From JAJXZJ01 sp050012855 (GTDB taxonomy: Bacteria; Verrucomicrobiota; Verrucomicrobiia; Limisphaerales; J093): 64,000 nucleotides of DNA. Position numbers and translations under genes: made by a program. The notes below the pieces were generated by a model. The model did not search any database. It saw nothing but the letters and a program-made list of their open reading frames with translations, and was not told the origin of the DNA. The stretch's first letter is position 1. Every line of letters starts with the position of its first letter. Below are positions 29,576-38,930 of this stretch, piece by piece. Location: the NCBI GenBank assembly GCA_050012855.1, contig JBEKGJ010000012.1:1-64000 (forward strand). The letters run 5' to 3'.

Positions 29576-31060
29576 CTACTTCCCGGGCGCCGGCGTGGTC
29601 GCAGCGAGGAGTTGATCGAAGCGCGGAACCGCCGCCGCCCAGGCGTCGGCGTCCTGCGGCTGATACGTCTTCGTCTCGAACGAGGCGCGCACGACGTCGC
29701 GGGCGGCCGCGAGCGAGGGCAGATCGCCACGCGCGATGGCCTGCACGAGGATGTTGCCGATGGCCGTGCCTTCCACTGGGCCAGTATGCACCGGGAGTTG
29801 GATGGCGTTGGCCGCAAACTGGCTGAGCACGGCGTCCTTGCTGCCGCCGCCGACGATGTGCAACCGCTGGATGCGGCGACCCGTGAGCTGTTCGATCTGG
29901 CGCAACGTCCGGCGGTAGAGCAGGGCCAGGCTCTCATAAACGCAGCGGATCGTCGCGCCCGCGGTGGTTGGGACCGGCTGGCCGGTTTCGCGGCAACACG
30001 CGGCGAGCTTGGCGGGCATCCCGCCCGGGCTGAGGAACCGTGGATCGGCCGGGTTGATCAGGGAGACAAACGGCGGCGCCGCCGCGGCCAGTTTTTCGAG
30101 TTCGGCGAAACTGTATTGCTCGCCCGCCCGAGCCCATTCGCGGCGGGATTCCTGGATGATCCAGAGGCCGACGATGTTCTTCAACAGGCGCACCGAGTGG
30201 CCGAAACCGATTTCGTTGGTGAAATTCAGGTCGCGACAGGCGTCGGTGATGATCGGCTGCGGGAGTTCCACGCCCATGAGCGACCACGTACCGGAACTGA
30301 GATAGGCCCAGTCGTCGCCCGCGCCGGGCACGGCGGCGACGGCCGCGCCGGTGTCATGCGAGCAGGACGCGATGACCTCGACGCCGCGCAGGCCGGTTTC
30401 CGCGGCGAGGTCGGCGCGCAGCGGGCCCAGGCGCGTGCCGGACTTGACGATCGGCGGAAACATCGCCGGCGGCAGGTTTAAGGCGGTCAGCAACCGCGGC
30501 GACCACGCGCGTTGGCGCGGATCGTAAAGCTGGGTGGTGCTGGCGAGGGATTCCTCGGCGCGCGCCACGCCCGAGAGCCAGTGATTGAAGGCGTCGCCGA
30601 TGCCGAGGATCAAGCGCGCCGCGGCCAGCCGCGCCGGCGTCTCCGCAGCGAGCTGGAAGATGGTGTTGAACGGCAGGAATTGCAGACCAGTCTCGGCAAA
30701 AATCTCCGGCCAGGAAATCTTCGCCTGGGCCTGCCGCACGCCGTCCGCGCAGCGCGGATCGCGGTAGTGGAACGCCGGCGGGATCACCGCCCCGGCCGCG
30801 TCATACAAGAGGTAGTCCACGCCCCAGGAATCCGTGCTGATGCTGGCGATGGGCAGTTGCCGCGCCGCCGCCTTGCGCAGACCTTCCTTCACCTCGCCCA
30901 ACAGCCGGGCCACGTCCCAGCGCAGGGATTCGCCCACGCGGAGGGGCACGTTTGCGAACCGGTGGATTTCCTCGATCGTCAGCCGGCCCTGATCGAGCGT
31001 GCCGAGCATGAGCCGGCCGCTGTCAGCGCCGAGGTCGCAGGCGAGATAACATTTTGGCAT
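29576..31060 (-). CDS. rhaB: Rhamnulokinase
   Basis: FGGY-family sugar kinase, 494 residues, phosphorylating L-rhamnulose at O1. Motifs are YLACDLGADSGRLMLG at the N-terminus, STDSWGVDYLLYD, PFHYRDPR-type sequence, ASCSHDTGAAVAAVP and LHIVGGGSKDAVLSQFAANA (the adenosine motif). ATG 31060 (MPKCYL) fits the family start. No rhaA, rhaD or rhamnose transporter is adjacent. Its reaction fits the plant cell-wall sugar theme of the window. Confidence 0.93.
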   Translation of the reverse strand: MPKCYLACDLGADSGRLMLGTLDQGRLTIEEIHRFANVPLRVGESLRWDVARLLGEVKEGLRKAAARQLPIASISTDSWGVDYLLYDAAGAVIPPAFHYRDPRCADGVRQAQAKISWPEIFAETGLQFLPFNTIFQLAAETPARLAAARLILGIGDAFNHWLSGVARAEESLASTTQLYDPRQRAWSPRLLTALNLPPAMFPPIVKSGTRLGPLRADLAAETGLRGVEVIASCSHDTGAAVAAVPGAGDDWAYLSSGTWSLMGVELPQPIITDACRDLNFTNEIGFGHSVRLLKNIVGLWIIQESRREWARAGEQYSFAELEKLAAAAPPFVSLINPADPRFLSPGGMPAKLAACCRETGQPVPTTAGATIRCVYESLALLYRRTLRQIEQLTGRRIQRLHIVGGGSKDAVLSQFAANAIQLPVHTGPVEGTAIGNILVQAIARGDLPSLAAARDVVRASFETKTYQPQDADAWAAAVPRFDQLLAATTPAPGK

Positions 31061-31493
31061 ACGCTGTCGGCCAGGGATTTCAGCCGTTTGGCGCCGGGCT
31101 GGCAATCCCGAAGCGCGCCGGAGAGTTGCGAGGTGCGAGTGTCGAGTGTCGAATTCGTGAGGGTTCGTGAGGTCGGGACACGACGTTCGGCGCGGCCACA
31201 CGGAAACGCGTTGCACCGGCGGCCCGCGCGGGTAAAACAAGGTGCACCCTTTCACCAAGATCACCCGAACGCTTCCCCACCGGGCGAACCAGCGTTGAAC
31301 CCACCCGTCATCATCTTCGCGCAGATCGCCTCGCCCGATTTTTCCACTCCAGTTCCCCCATCTTCAACCCCCATTGATGGCAATCCTGCAGAATGCTGAA
31401 AAGCTCATTCGCGGCCCTTTCCGAATTGACTTGGCTCCGCTTTCACGTTACGTGGACATCAACAGCCTCCTCAAGGACTTTGAGGAACGATTC
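31061..31493. other. Repeat-bearing spacer without a confident gene
   Basis: This stretch holds short direct repeats (GAGTGTCGAGTGTCGA around 31136-31152, then GTGAGGGTTCGTGAGG) directly followed by copy A of a 55-bp repeat (31182-31236). Beyond it I see no coding signal before the small open frame at 31494. Confidence 0.5.
31182..31236 (+). repeat. 55-bp dispersed repeat, copy A
   Basis: It starts GACGTTCGGCG and ends GCGGGTAAA. It aligns with copy B at 33134-33189 at roughly 85 % identity, with one small indel. Both copies follow low-complexity DNA and lie upstream of genes for exported proteins. Confidence 0.6.
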
Positions 31494-31655
31494 ATGAAGA
31501 AATGCCTGTTCGTCGGTGTGTTGGGGTGGGGTCTTTCGGCCGCGGCGCAAGACGCATTCGTTGGCGACTCGGCCACCCTGACGCTGGACGTGGGACCGCA
31601 TCCTCGCGCCGTGGGCGTCCTCCGCGCGATCCAATTGTACCCCGATCGGGTGTGA
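31494..31655 (+). CDS. Small exported protein or 5' remnant
   Basis: 53 codons from an ATG with a GAGGA element 9-10 bp upstream. The product begins with a plausible signal peptide (MKKCLFVGVLGWGLSAAAQ) and then has only 34 residues with no known motif. It may be a genuine small secreted protein or, more likely, the broken 5' end of a larger exported protein gene such as the PEP-CTERM genes just after it. Confidence 0.35.
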   Translation: MKKCLFVGVLGWGLSAAAQDAFVGDSATLTLDVGPHPRAVGVLRAIQLYPDRV

Positions 31656-31680
31656 ATACGGATAGCTTGTGACACCGGAC

Positions 31681-32316
31681 ATGACGAAGGTGGTTGGCAT
31701 TGCCATGGTGATTTGCGCTGCAAACCAACAGGGGCTGTCGCAAGGATTTGTAAACCTCGACTTCGAACACCCTACGCTACCCCTTATTCCAGACGCTGCG
31801 GGCAATGTGCCAATCACAAGTGCGTTGCCCGGATGGGTTGGTTATGTCGGCGGGAACCAGGTAGATCGGGTTTATTACAACGATTTAAGCCTCTCCGCCC
31901 CGGCAATATCCCTTCAAGGCCCGGGATCATTGTCGCCGGTGTTTCAGGGACTTTACTCTGTTGGCCTGCAGTCGCCTTTGACTTCGGGTGGAACTCTCGT
32001 CTTTGCGGGTATTGGTCAAACTGGCCAGATTCCGTCGTCTGCCAATTCCTTTATCTTTTATGCCTCGCCCGAGTACTACTTTCAAGTGGCGTTTGCTGGC
32101 AAGCCGATACAATTGTATGCCGTCGGCACCGGTCCGAATTTCACCATTCTGGGCGGCGATATTTCCCGCTTTGCCGGGCAGACCGGCGAACTGGTGTTCC
32201 AAGGAGATGGGATTCTAGACAATATTCGGTTTTCAACGTATTCCATCCCCGAGCCATCCACTTGGGCGTTGCTGGCGCTTGGCCTTGGCGGGCTGGTCTG
32301 GTGGCGCCGGCGCTGA
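31681..32316 (+). CDS. PEP-CTERM sorting-domain protein, paralogue 1
   Basis: 211 residues from ATG 31681 (GTG 31669 is possible). A signal peptide (1-23) precedes QGFVNLDFEHPT, a start shared with the next gene. The beta-rich body has no known enzyme motif. The C-terminus IPEPSTWALLALGLGGL plus WWRRR is a complete PEP-CTERM signal: the motif, a transmembrane helix and a basic tail, recognised by an exosortase/archaeosortase-type enzyme. No exosortase gene is in the window. Base composition is lower in GC than the neighbours, as is usual for this exported class here. Confidence 0.85.
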   Translation: MTKVVGIAMVICAANQQGLSQGFVNLDFEHPTLPLIPDAAGNVPITSALPGWVGYVGGNQVDRVYYNDLSLSAPAISLQGPGSLSPVFQGLYSVGLQSPLTSGGTLVFAGIGQTGQIPSSANSFIFYASPEYYFQVAFAGKPIQLYAVGTGPNFTILGGDISRFAGQTGELVFQGDGILDNIRFSTYSIPEPSTWALLALGLGGLVWWRRR

Positions 32317-32384
32317 GAAGTGTCACCATGAACTTCATCCTGTTCAATGAACCGTACGTAGCGTTAAATCACCTACCATGATCT

Positions 32385-33077
32385 ATGACGAAGGCGGTTA
32401 TTCTCACTCTGTGCTTTTACGCGTTCCTAATCGGCGGGCTGAAAGGTCATGGCCAGGGGTTCGTAAATCTGAATTTTGAATCAGCCACCTTGATTCCCAT
32501 CGCCGGGGATGCCTACAACAGCGTTTACTTTGACCAGGCGTTCCCGGGCTGGACGGGAGATTGCGGTGGCATTCAGCAGACCGGCGCGTTGTATGACAGC
32601 CTGTTTCTGGATTCATCCGGGATCGGAATTCTGGATGACCAGACTCAGGCCGGCCTTAAACCAATTCAAGGCAATTACACTGCGGCGCTCGAAGCCGGCC
32701 TGCAACTTTTCTCTGGAGGACCGGCCGATACGACTCTCTCACAAAGCGGCGTTGTTCCGGCCGGCGCCCAATCCTTGGTGTTCCAGGCAGTGGTTGTCGG
32801 TACCGGCACTTTTGCTGTGGTGCTGGGAGGGCAAACGCTCTCGCTTACGCCGGTCTTCAGTCGTCCGAACTACACGTTATATGCTGCGGATATTCACGGT
32901 TGGGCTGGCAAGGAGGGCACTTTGAGTTTTACAGTCTTTGCGCAGCGACCTTATGATAGCCCCGTCACGCTATTCCTGGATTCCATTACATTTTCAACGC
33001 AGAGCATCCCCGAGCCATCCACGTGGGCGCTGCTGGCGCTTGGCCTTGGCGGGCTGGTCTGGTTGCGGCGCCGCTGA
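32385..33077 (+). CDS. PEP-CTERM sorting-domain protein, paralogue 2
   Basis: 230 residues with a signal peptide (1-24) and the same QGFVNLNFE start as paralogue 1. It keeps a similar plan (GWTGDCGG, a repeated beta-sheet body, FLDSITFSTQSIPEPSTWALL) and an identical type of PEP-CTERM tail ending WLRRR. The bodies of the two proteins have diverged strongly while their last 55 bp are almost identical at DNA level. Role unknown; it is presumably a cell-envelope or matrix protein sorted by an exosortase encoded elsewhere. Confidence 0.85.
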   Translation: MTKAVILTLCFYAFLIGGLKGHGQGFVNLNFESATLIPIAGDAYNSVYFDQAFPGWTGDCGGIQQTGALYDSLFLDSSGIGILDDQTQAGLKPIQGNYTAALEAGLQLFSGGPADTTLSQSGVVPAGAQSLVFQAVVVGTGTFAVVLGGQTLSLTPVFSRPNYTLYAADIHGWAGKEGTLSFTVFAQRPYDSPVTLFLDSITFSTQSIPEPSTWALLALGLGGLVWLRRR

Positions 33078-33078
33078 G

Positions 33079-33122
33079 GGACAGAGGCCGGAGGACAGAA
33101 GACAGAAGACAGAGGACAGAGC
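33079..33122 (+). repeat. Low-complexity GGACAGA repeat
   Basis: About six imperfect copies of a GACAGAG/GACAGAA unit lie between the second PEP-CTERM gene and the protease gene. They are directly followed by copy B of the 55-bp repeat. The units are contiguous, not spaced, so this is not a CRISPR array. Confidence 0.6.
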
Positions 33123-33133
33123 AGCATGGGGTG

Positions 33134-33189
33134 GACGTTCGGCGTGGACAGCACGGAAACGCATTGCGCCGGCGGCGCGGGCGGGTAAA
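33134..33189 (+). repeat. 55-bp dispersed repeat, copy B
   Basis: The partner of the copy at 31182-31236. It ends only 8 bp before the GTG start of the subtilisin-like gene, so it supplies the leader and any ribosome-binding site of that gene. Confidence 0.6.
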
Positions 33190-33197
33190 TTCCACTT

Positions 33198-36100
33198 GTG
33201 AGTTCCAGGGACGAGCCACATCCGGTCGGATGGTTTCGGCGAGGCACGCTGCTCGCGTGCTTCGGCCTCGTTGTCTGCCTGGGACAACCGGCGCGTTCCG
33301 AATCCATCACGGGCGCGACCGGCGGTGGCGGCGTGACGAACGTGGTGACGGTCGCGCCAGCGCCATTGGCCGTCCCCGGCCAGTTGCTGGTGCGGTTTCG
33401 CGGGGGCGTTGCGGCGGGCCGACGGGCGGGGGTGCTGGCGGAGGCGCGGGTGGCGGCACGCGCGGTGCGGGGCCTTGGCTCGCGGCGCGCGGTTCAAGCG
33501 GTGCGGGTGGCGCCGTTGCGCGATTCGGTGTTTGACCAACTGGTGGTGGTCGAACTGGCCAATCCGGCGGATGCGGCCGGGGCGTTGATCCGTCTGCGCC
33601 GGCACCCGGATGTTCGTTATGCCGAGCCCAATTCCATCCTGCAAATTGTCCAGACCGCGGGCGTGGTGCCGAACGACTTTGATTTCGACCAGCAGTGGAG
33701 CTTCCAGAACACCGGCCAGGATGGCGGCACCCCGGGCGCGGACATCCACGCGCCGGGGGCCTGGGCGGTCACCACCGGAAATCGCGCGGTGAAAGTCGCC
33801 GTCATTGACACCGGCATTGACTACTTTCATCCCGATCTGGCGGCGAACCTTTGGGTCAACCCCGGCGAAGTCGAAGGCAACGGAGTGGATGACGACGGCA
33901 ACGGGTACATAGACGACCTGCACGGCTACGATTTCGTCAACGACGACAGCGATCCGATGGATGACAACATGCATGGAACGCACGTGTCCGGGATCATTGG
34001 CGGGGTGGGCAACAACGGCCTCGGGGTGGCGGGTGTGTGCTGGCAGGTGAGCCTGATGGCGCTCAAGGCGTTCGACCAGGACGGCAACGGCAGCCTGGAC
34101 CAGGTGATTGCGGCGATCCATTACGCGGTCGCGAACGGCGCGCGGGTCATCAATGCGAGCTGGGGCACACCGGACGTGAGCCAGTCGCTGGAGGAGGCGG
34201 TGGCCGAAGCGCACGCGGCGGGGCTGGTGGTGGTGGCGGCGGCCGGCAACAACCAGACCGCCAACCTGCCATTTCCAGCCGCGTACGCGCAGGTGGTGTC
34301 GGTCGGCGCCCTCGACAACCAGGACCACCGGGCGTTCTTCTCGAATTACGGTCCGGGCGTCACGGTCGCGGCCCCGGGAGTGAACATTTACTCGACCGCG
34401 CCGGGCAACCGGTTTCAGGTGCTGAGCGGGACCTCGATGGCAGCCCCGCACGTGAGCGGCGTGGCCGCCCTGATCCTCAGCCGCCATCCGGAATTCACCA
34501 ACGTCGAGGTGGAGACGATTTTGCGGAACGCCGTGGACCCGGTGGTTCCCGATCAACCGCTCGGCGCGGGCCGCATCAACGCCGCCCAGGCGGTGGCCGT
34601 GGACACGCCGCTGCCCCAGGCGCGCCTGCAGGTTCCGGCGGTCCTCTACGGAAAAGTGGATGTCGCCGGCACGGCGGCCGGGACGAATTTCGCCGGGTAC
34701 ACCCTCGAATACGGTCCGGGGCTTTACCCTACGAACTGGACGCCGATCGGCAACGGAACGACGCGCGTGACGAACGACGTGTTGCTCGCGGGCTTCTCGA
34801 CGGCGGTTCTTCAGGACGCGCAATACACGATCCGGCTGTCCGTGCAGGACGTGTTCGGACAACGCGCCTTGGATCGCGCCGTGGTGAACGTGCAGAACAC
34901 CCACCTGGCCGCGCCGCTGAACAACGACGTGTTGCGGGCGGGCGATCCCATCGGCATCCAGGGCACGGTGTTTGGGTCCAATCGCACGTACACCATCGAG
35001 CATGGCGTGGGCTGGGCGCCGTCCGCCTGGTCGTCCGCGGGCGTCACTTTGATGCACGGTGGGACACAGCAGGTCCTGGCGGGGCTGCTGGGGGTGTGGA
35101 ACACCACCACGGTGGCGACCAACGAGTTTTATTCGCTGCGGCTGGTCGCGTTGGCGGCGGGGCAGCCGGTGGAGACCAATCTCGCGCGGTTGATTTACCT
35201 GGACGGCCAACTGAGACCCGGCTGGCCCCAGTATCTGCCGATGGCCGGCGATTATCCGACCAACGACTGGCGTCAACTGGTGGTGGCCGATCTCGACGGG
35301 GACGGGCGGAAGGAACTGGTCCGCGTGGATCCGGGGCCCGCCGCCGGCAATCCCTCGCAATTGCTGGTGTTCGACAACGACGGCAGCATCCGCTGGTCCC
35401 GTGCCTTGGGGAACGGAGCGCCCGTGTTCGACCTGCCGGTCGTGGGTGACGTGGACGGGGATGGCCGGCTGGAGATTTTTGCGGACACCGGCACGCCGGG
35501 AATGTGTTTTGCCTTTCGGGCGGACGGACGCCCGTTGGGCGGGCAGTGGCCGGTGCCGCTCGAAGCGGGCGGATTAGCCAAAGTAATCGCCGACCTGCGC
35601 GGTGACGGTCAGCTTGAGTTGATCGGGTTGTCCCAGGAAACGGTGCCGCGCGGCAGCCAGGATTATCGCCAACTGGTGGTGTTCGACGCCGTGGGCAATT
35701 TGCTGCGGAAATGGGAGTTTCCCGCGTGCGCGGTCGCCGTGGACGCGCCCCGCCAGTTCCCGGCGGTGGGCCGCCTGCTCAACGGGCCGGGGCTACAAAT
35801 CGTGGCGGTAACCGGCTGTAATCAACTTTCCGCCTTCAGCCTGGATCAACCCGACGGCTCGATCTGGACGGCGACCGTGCCGGGCAACCTGTTCGGCTCA
35901 CCGGTCATTGGCGACGTGAACGGGGACGGCCAGAACGAAGTGGTCATCGGCAGTTCCGACCCGGGTCCCGCCTCCAACAGCGGCATCCAGGGTGGCGTTT
36001 ACGTGTTTGACCGGACGGGCGTGCCGTTGCCGGGCTGGCCGGTGCTCGTCGGGGAATCCTTCGCTTCGACGCCGGCGCTGGCCGATCTCGACGCGGATGG

Positions 36101-38810
36101 GGCGGCGGACATCGTTGTGGTTGACTGGGACAAACAGTTGCTCCATGTGCTGCGCTATGACGGGTTCGAGTTGGGCGGCTGGCCGGTGGGACCGGTGACA
36201 TCGGTCAGCGTGAAATCCAACCCGGTGATTGGCGACGTGGACGGGGACGGCTGGCCGGACGTCGTCATGGCCACGCCAGGAAAAGAGATGGCGGCCATGC
36301 TCACCGGCAGCGTGTCCCTCCTCGGCGGAGTCAAAGCGTGGAACGCCCTGGGGCAGGAGATTGATCTTAATCCCCGAGCGGACCAGACCGTGCTGAACAT
36401 GGAAGCCAGCGGCGGGGCCTGGCTGAAGGCCGGACCGGTGGCCCTGGCGGACCTCGATGGTCACGGCCGGTTGAGCGTCGTGGCGACGACGGTGAATGAC
36501 GCGGCTTTTTCGCCGGATGAACCTCGATCCGTCCTCAAGCAACGCTACAGCCTCTACGTCTGGGATCTGGACATCACCAACAACCCGGCACGGATGATCT
36601 GGCCCGCGTTCCAGCACGACCCGCAGCATACCGGCTACCTGCCCTCGGTCGTCGTTGACCAGGCCCCGGTGGTTACCGCCATCCCGGACCAGACCATCCA
36701 GGTGGGAAACATGTTTCAACCCATCGAGCTTGATCATTTCGTCGCCGACCCGGACAACACGCCGGACCAGATCAGGTGGACGGTGAAGGGCAACCAGAAC
36801 TTGCAGGTGACAATCAGCCCGCAACGCGTGTTGCAGGTCATCCCGCCGGCGCCGGATTGGACCGGTCAGGAAACGCTCGTGTTCACCGCGACGGACCCGG
36901 CGGGAATGACCGGCGCGGCGGCGGCCATGTTCGCCGTGTTGCTGCATTATGCGCCGCCGCTGGCCAACGACGACCTGGTCACGACGCCCGGCGGGACACC
37001 CGCGGAGTTCGCGCCGCTGGCCAACGACGTGAGTCCGCAGGGCCTGCCGCTGCAGTTGGTTGGCTTCAGTTTTCCACTGCATGGCAAGGTCACACGCAGC
37101 GGCGCCGAGGACCTGGTTTACACGCCGGCCAAATACTTCAGCGGCACCGACAGTTTCACCTACACCGTCTCGGACGGACAGGGCGGCATCGCCATCGGTC
37201 ACGTCACGCTGGTCGTCACGCCGGTGGCGTACCCGCCGGTGGCGAACCCCGACACGGCCATCACCCTCGAGAACACGCCGGTGGTGATTGACGTGCTGAC
37301 GAACGACCTGGACCCGAACGGTGGCGCGTTGAGCCTGGTGAGCGTGGGAACCGCGACCAACGGCACGGCGACCATCCGGCCCGACGCGACGGTTCTTTAC
37401 AAGCCGGCGGTGAACTTCACCGGGCTGGACGGTTTTACCTACCAAATCGCCAACGTCCTCGGCAGTTCCGCCACGGGCAGCGTGCAAGTGCTGGTCAAGC
37501 CGGTGGCCGCGCCGCCCGTCATGTCCGACCAGGCCATCGTGATGAACCGGAACACCCAGCGGGACATCGTTTTTCTGGGAACCGATCCGCAGGGCTGGCC
37601 CCTGACCTTCACCATCGTCACCGGCCCCGATCATGGCGCGCTTTTCGCCTATCCGACGATCGCGACCTACATTCCGCAGAAGGGCTATGCCGGCGCCGAC
37701 AATTTTACTTATGTTGCCAATGACGGTGTTTTTGACAGCGCGACGGCGAACGTGGCCATCACGGTGCTCGCGGTGAACAACCCGCCGGTGGCGGTGGACC
37801 AGCAGGTGGTGGCGCATGTCGGCCGGCCGCGGCTGATTCAGTTGGACGTCACCGATGCGGACGACGATCCGGTGCAGACTCGCCTGCTTTCCCAACCGGT
37901 CCATGGCACGCTTTTTGGAGCCGGCACAAACTACACCTACACCCCCGTGCCGGGCTACCTCGGGGGCGACGTCTTCACCTACGTGGCCAACGACGGCCAG
38001 GCCGACAGCGCCATGGCCACCGTGACGATCACCGTCACCGACCAGAACACGGCACCCATCGCTCTGGACGCGTGGCTGACCTGCGCGCCGAATGTGCCTA
38101 CCAATTTTACCGCTCAAGCCAGCGACCTCGAGGGCGATCCCCTGACCTACATCATCGTGACGCCGCCGCGGAACGGGATGCTCAGCGGGACGGCCCCGAA
38201 CTTCACGTACACGCCGAACCCGGACTACCTGGGACCCGACCGGTTTACGTTCAAGGTCAACGACGGCGCGCTGGACAGCGGGATTGCCACGGTGACGATC
38301 ACGGTGGCGCCGGCGGACCATCCGCCCGTGGCGGCGCGGCAGATTGTCACCGTCGTGGCCGGAACGCGGACGCCGGTCCCGCTGGCCGTGCAGGATGCGG
38401 ACGGAAATCCGCTGCGGTGTGCGATCCTGGACGGGCCGCAGAACGGGCGATTGTTCGGCCTCGGCACGAGTTACGTCTATGTGCCGAACCCGGGCTTCAC
38501 CGGCAGCGACAGTTTCACCTACGAGGCGTGGGATGGCTACGCGTTCAGCAACGCGGCGGTGGTCACGCTGAACGTGGTGCCGCCGTCGCCACCGGTGCGA
38601 CCGGTATTTCAGGGGATCGTGCCCCTGAGCGACGGCAGCCTGCGTCTGGTGCTGAGCCTCCAGCCCGGCACCGTGGTGACCGTCCAATCGTCCACCAACC
38701 TGGTGGACTGGGCCACGGTGTCCACCTTGACGCCGTCCGACGGAACCGTGGTGTTGACAAACGCTCCGGGGCAGCGGGCGGTCTTTTACCGCGCGGTGCA
38801 GGGACAGTAA
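33198..38810 (+). CDS. Giant secreted subtilisin-like protease with FG-GAP and Ig-like repeats
   Basis: 1870 residues from GTG 33198, followed by a signal peptide (to about residue 35). Residues 60-150 look like a propeptide ending PDVRYAEPN. The S8 catalytic domain follows, with the triad D204 (VAVIDTGID), H259 (HGTHVSGI) and S413 (GTSMAAPHVSG). Residues about 670-1150 carry FG-GAP blades (DLDGDGRKELV, DVDGDGRLEIF, DVNGDGQNEVV). From about 1154 there are six or seven Ig/cadherin-like units near 91 residues apart, several opening with PPVA and containing a YTP...GTDSFTY signature. The last 75 residues are a beta-sandwich tail (TVVTVQSSTNLVDWATV). It is probably a secreted or surface protease; its target is unknown. 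No PEP-CTERM is present. Confidence 0.92.
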   Translation: MSSRDEPHPVGWFRRGTLLACFGLVVCLGQPARSESITGATGGGGVTNVVTVAPAPLAVPGQLLVRFRGGVAAGRRAGVLAEARVAARAVRGLGSRRAVQAVRVAPLRDSVFDQLVVVELANPADAAGALIRLRRHPDVRYAEPNSILQIVQTAGVVPNDFDFDQQWSFQNTGQDGGTPGADIHAPGAWAVTTGNRAVKVAVIDTGIDYFHPDLAANLWVNPGEVEGNGVDDDGNGYIDDLHGYDFVNDDSDPMDDNMHGTHVSGIIGGVGNNGLGVAGVCWQVSLMALKAFDQDGNGSLDQVIAAIHYAVANGARVINASWGTPDVSQSLEEAVAEAHAAGLVVVAAAGNNQTANLPFPAAYAQVVSVGALDNQDHRAFFSNYGPGVTVAAPGVNIYSTAPGNRFQVLSGTSMAAPHVSGVAALILSRHPEFTNVEVETILRNAVDPVVPDQPLGAGRINAAQAVAVDTPLPQARLQVPAVLYGKVDVAGTAAGTNFAGYTLEYGPGLYPTNWTPIGNGTTRVTNDVLLAGFSTAVLQDAQYTIRLSVQDVFGQRALDRAVVNVQNTHLAAPLNNDVLRAGDPIGIQGTVFGSNRTYTIEHGVGWAPSAWSSAGVTLMHGGTQQVLAGLLGVWNTTTVATNEFYSLRLVALAAGQPVETNLARLIYLDGQLRPGWPQYLPMAGDYPTNDWRQLVVADLDGDGRKELVRVDPGPAAGNPSQLLVFDNDGSIRWSRALGNGAPVFDLPVVGDVDGDGRLEIFADTGTPGMCFAFRADGRPLGGQWPVPLEAGGLAKVIADLRGDGQLELIGLSQETVPRGSQDYRQLVVFDAVGNLLRKWEFPACAVAVDAPRQFPAVGRLLNGPGLQIVAVTGCNQLSAFSLDQPDGSIWTATVPGNLFGSPVIGDVNGDGQNEVVIGSSDPGPASNSGIQGGVYVFDRTGVPLPGWPVLVGESFASTPALADLDADGAADIVVVDWDKQLLHVLRYDGFELGGWPVGPVTSVSVKSNPVIGDVDGDGWPDVVMATPGKEMAAMLTGSVSLLGGVKAWNALGQEIDLNPRADQTVLNMEASGGAWLKAGPVALADLDGHGRLSVVATTVNDAAFSPDEPRSVLKQRYSLYVWDLDITNNPARMIWPAFQHDPQHTGYLPSVVVDQAPVVTAIPDQTIQVGNMFQPIELDHFVADPDNTPDQIRWTVKGNQNLQVTISPQRVLQVIPPAPDWTGQETLVFTATDPAGMTGAAAAMFAVLLHYAPPLANDDLVTTPGGTPAEFAPLANDVSPQGLPLQLVGFSFPLHGKVTRSGAEDLVYTPAKYFSGTDSFTYTVSDGQGGIAIGHVTLVVTPVAYPPVANPDTAITLENTPVVIDVLTNDLDPNGGALSLVSVGTATNGTATIRPDATVLYKPAVNFTGLDGFTYQIANVLGSSATGSVQVLVKPVAAPPVMSDQAIVMNRNTQRDIVFLGTDPQGWPLTFTIVTGPDHGALFAYPTIATYIPQKGYAGADNFTYVANDGVFDSATANVAITVLAVNNPPVAVDQQVVAHVGRPRLIQLDVTDADDDPVQTRLLSQPVHGTLFGAGTNYTYTPVPGYLGGDVFTYVANDGQADSAMATVTITVTDQNTAPIALDAWLTCAPNVPTNFTAQASDLEGDPLTYIIVTPPRNGMLSGTAPNFTYTPNPDYLGPDRFTFKVNDGALDSGIATVTITVAPADHPPVAARQIVTVVAGTRTPVPLAVQDADGNPLRCAILDGPQNGRLFGLGTSYVYVPNPGFTGSDSFTYEAWDGYAFSNAAVVTLNVVPPSPPVRPVFQGIVPLSDGSLRLVLSLQPGTVVTVQSSTNLVDWATVSTLTPSDGTVVLTNAPGQRAVFYRAVQGQ

Positions 38811-38930
38811 GAGGTTGATGGTTGACGGTTGAGAGTTGAGGGAAGAGCGAGGGGCGAAGGAAGAAAGTGGCCAGTGGCGAGTGACGAGCGGCCCGTCTCT
38901 CAACCATCATCTCTCAACCATCAACCCACT
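38811..38930. repeat. Low-complexity inverted repeat between convergent genes
   Basis: The left arm (38813-38842) is built of GGTTGA/GAGTTGA units and the right arm (38897-38928) of CTCAACCATCA units, roughly complementary. Between them lies an AGTGGC/GAGTGACGAG stretch. It fills the space between the convergent protease and exbD genes and could act as a two-way terminator. The same unit type occurs inside the glycyl-tRNA synthetase gene (28653-28684). Confidence 0.55.

Noticed and set aside
33079..33122. Tandem GACAGA units as a possible CRISPR array
   Set aside because: The units are 7-8 bp, contiguous and without spacers of uniform length; no cas gene is present.
36661..38590. The six to seven repeats in the protease as a DNA-level tandem repeat array
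   Set aside because: The periodicity (about 91 residues) is at protein level; the DNA of the units has diverged, so it is a normal Ig/cadherin-like domain array.
35898..38903. A 1001-codon minus-strand open frame opposite the protease repeats
   Set aside because: It is antisense to the Ig-like repeats, has no signal or family motif and is explained by GC-rich codon usage on the other strand.
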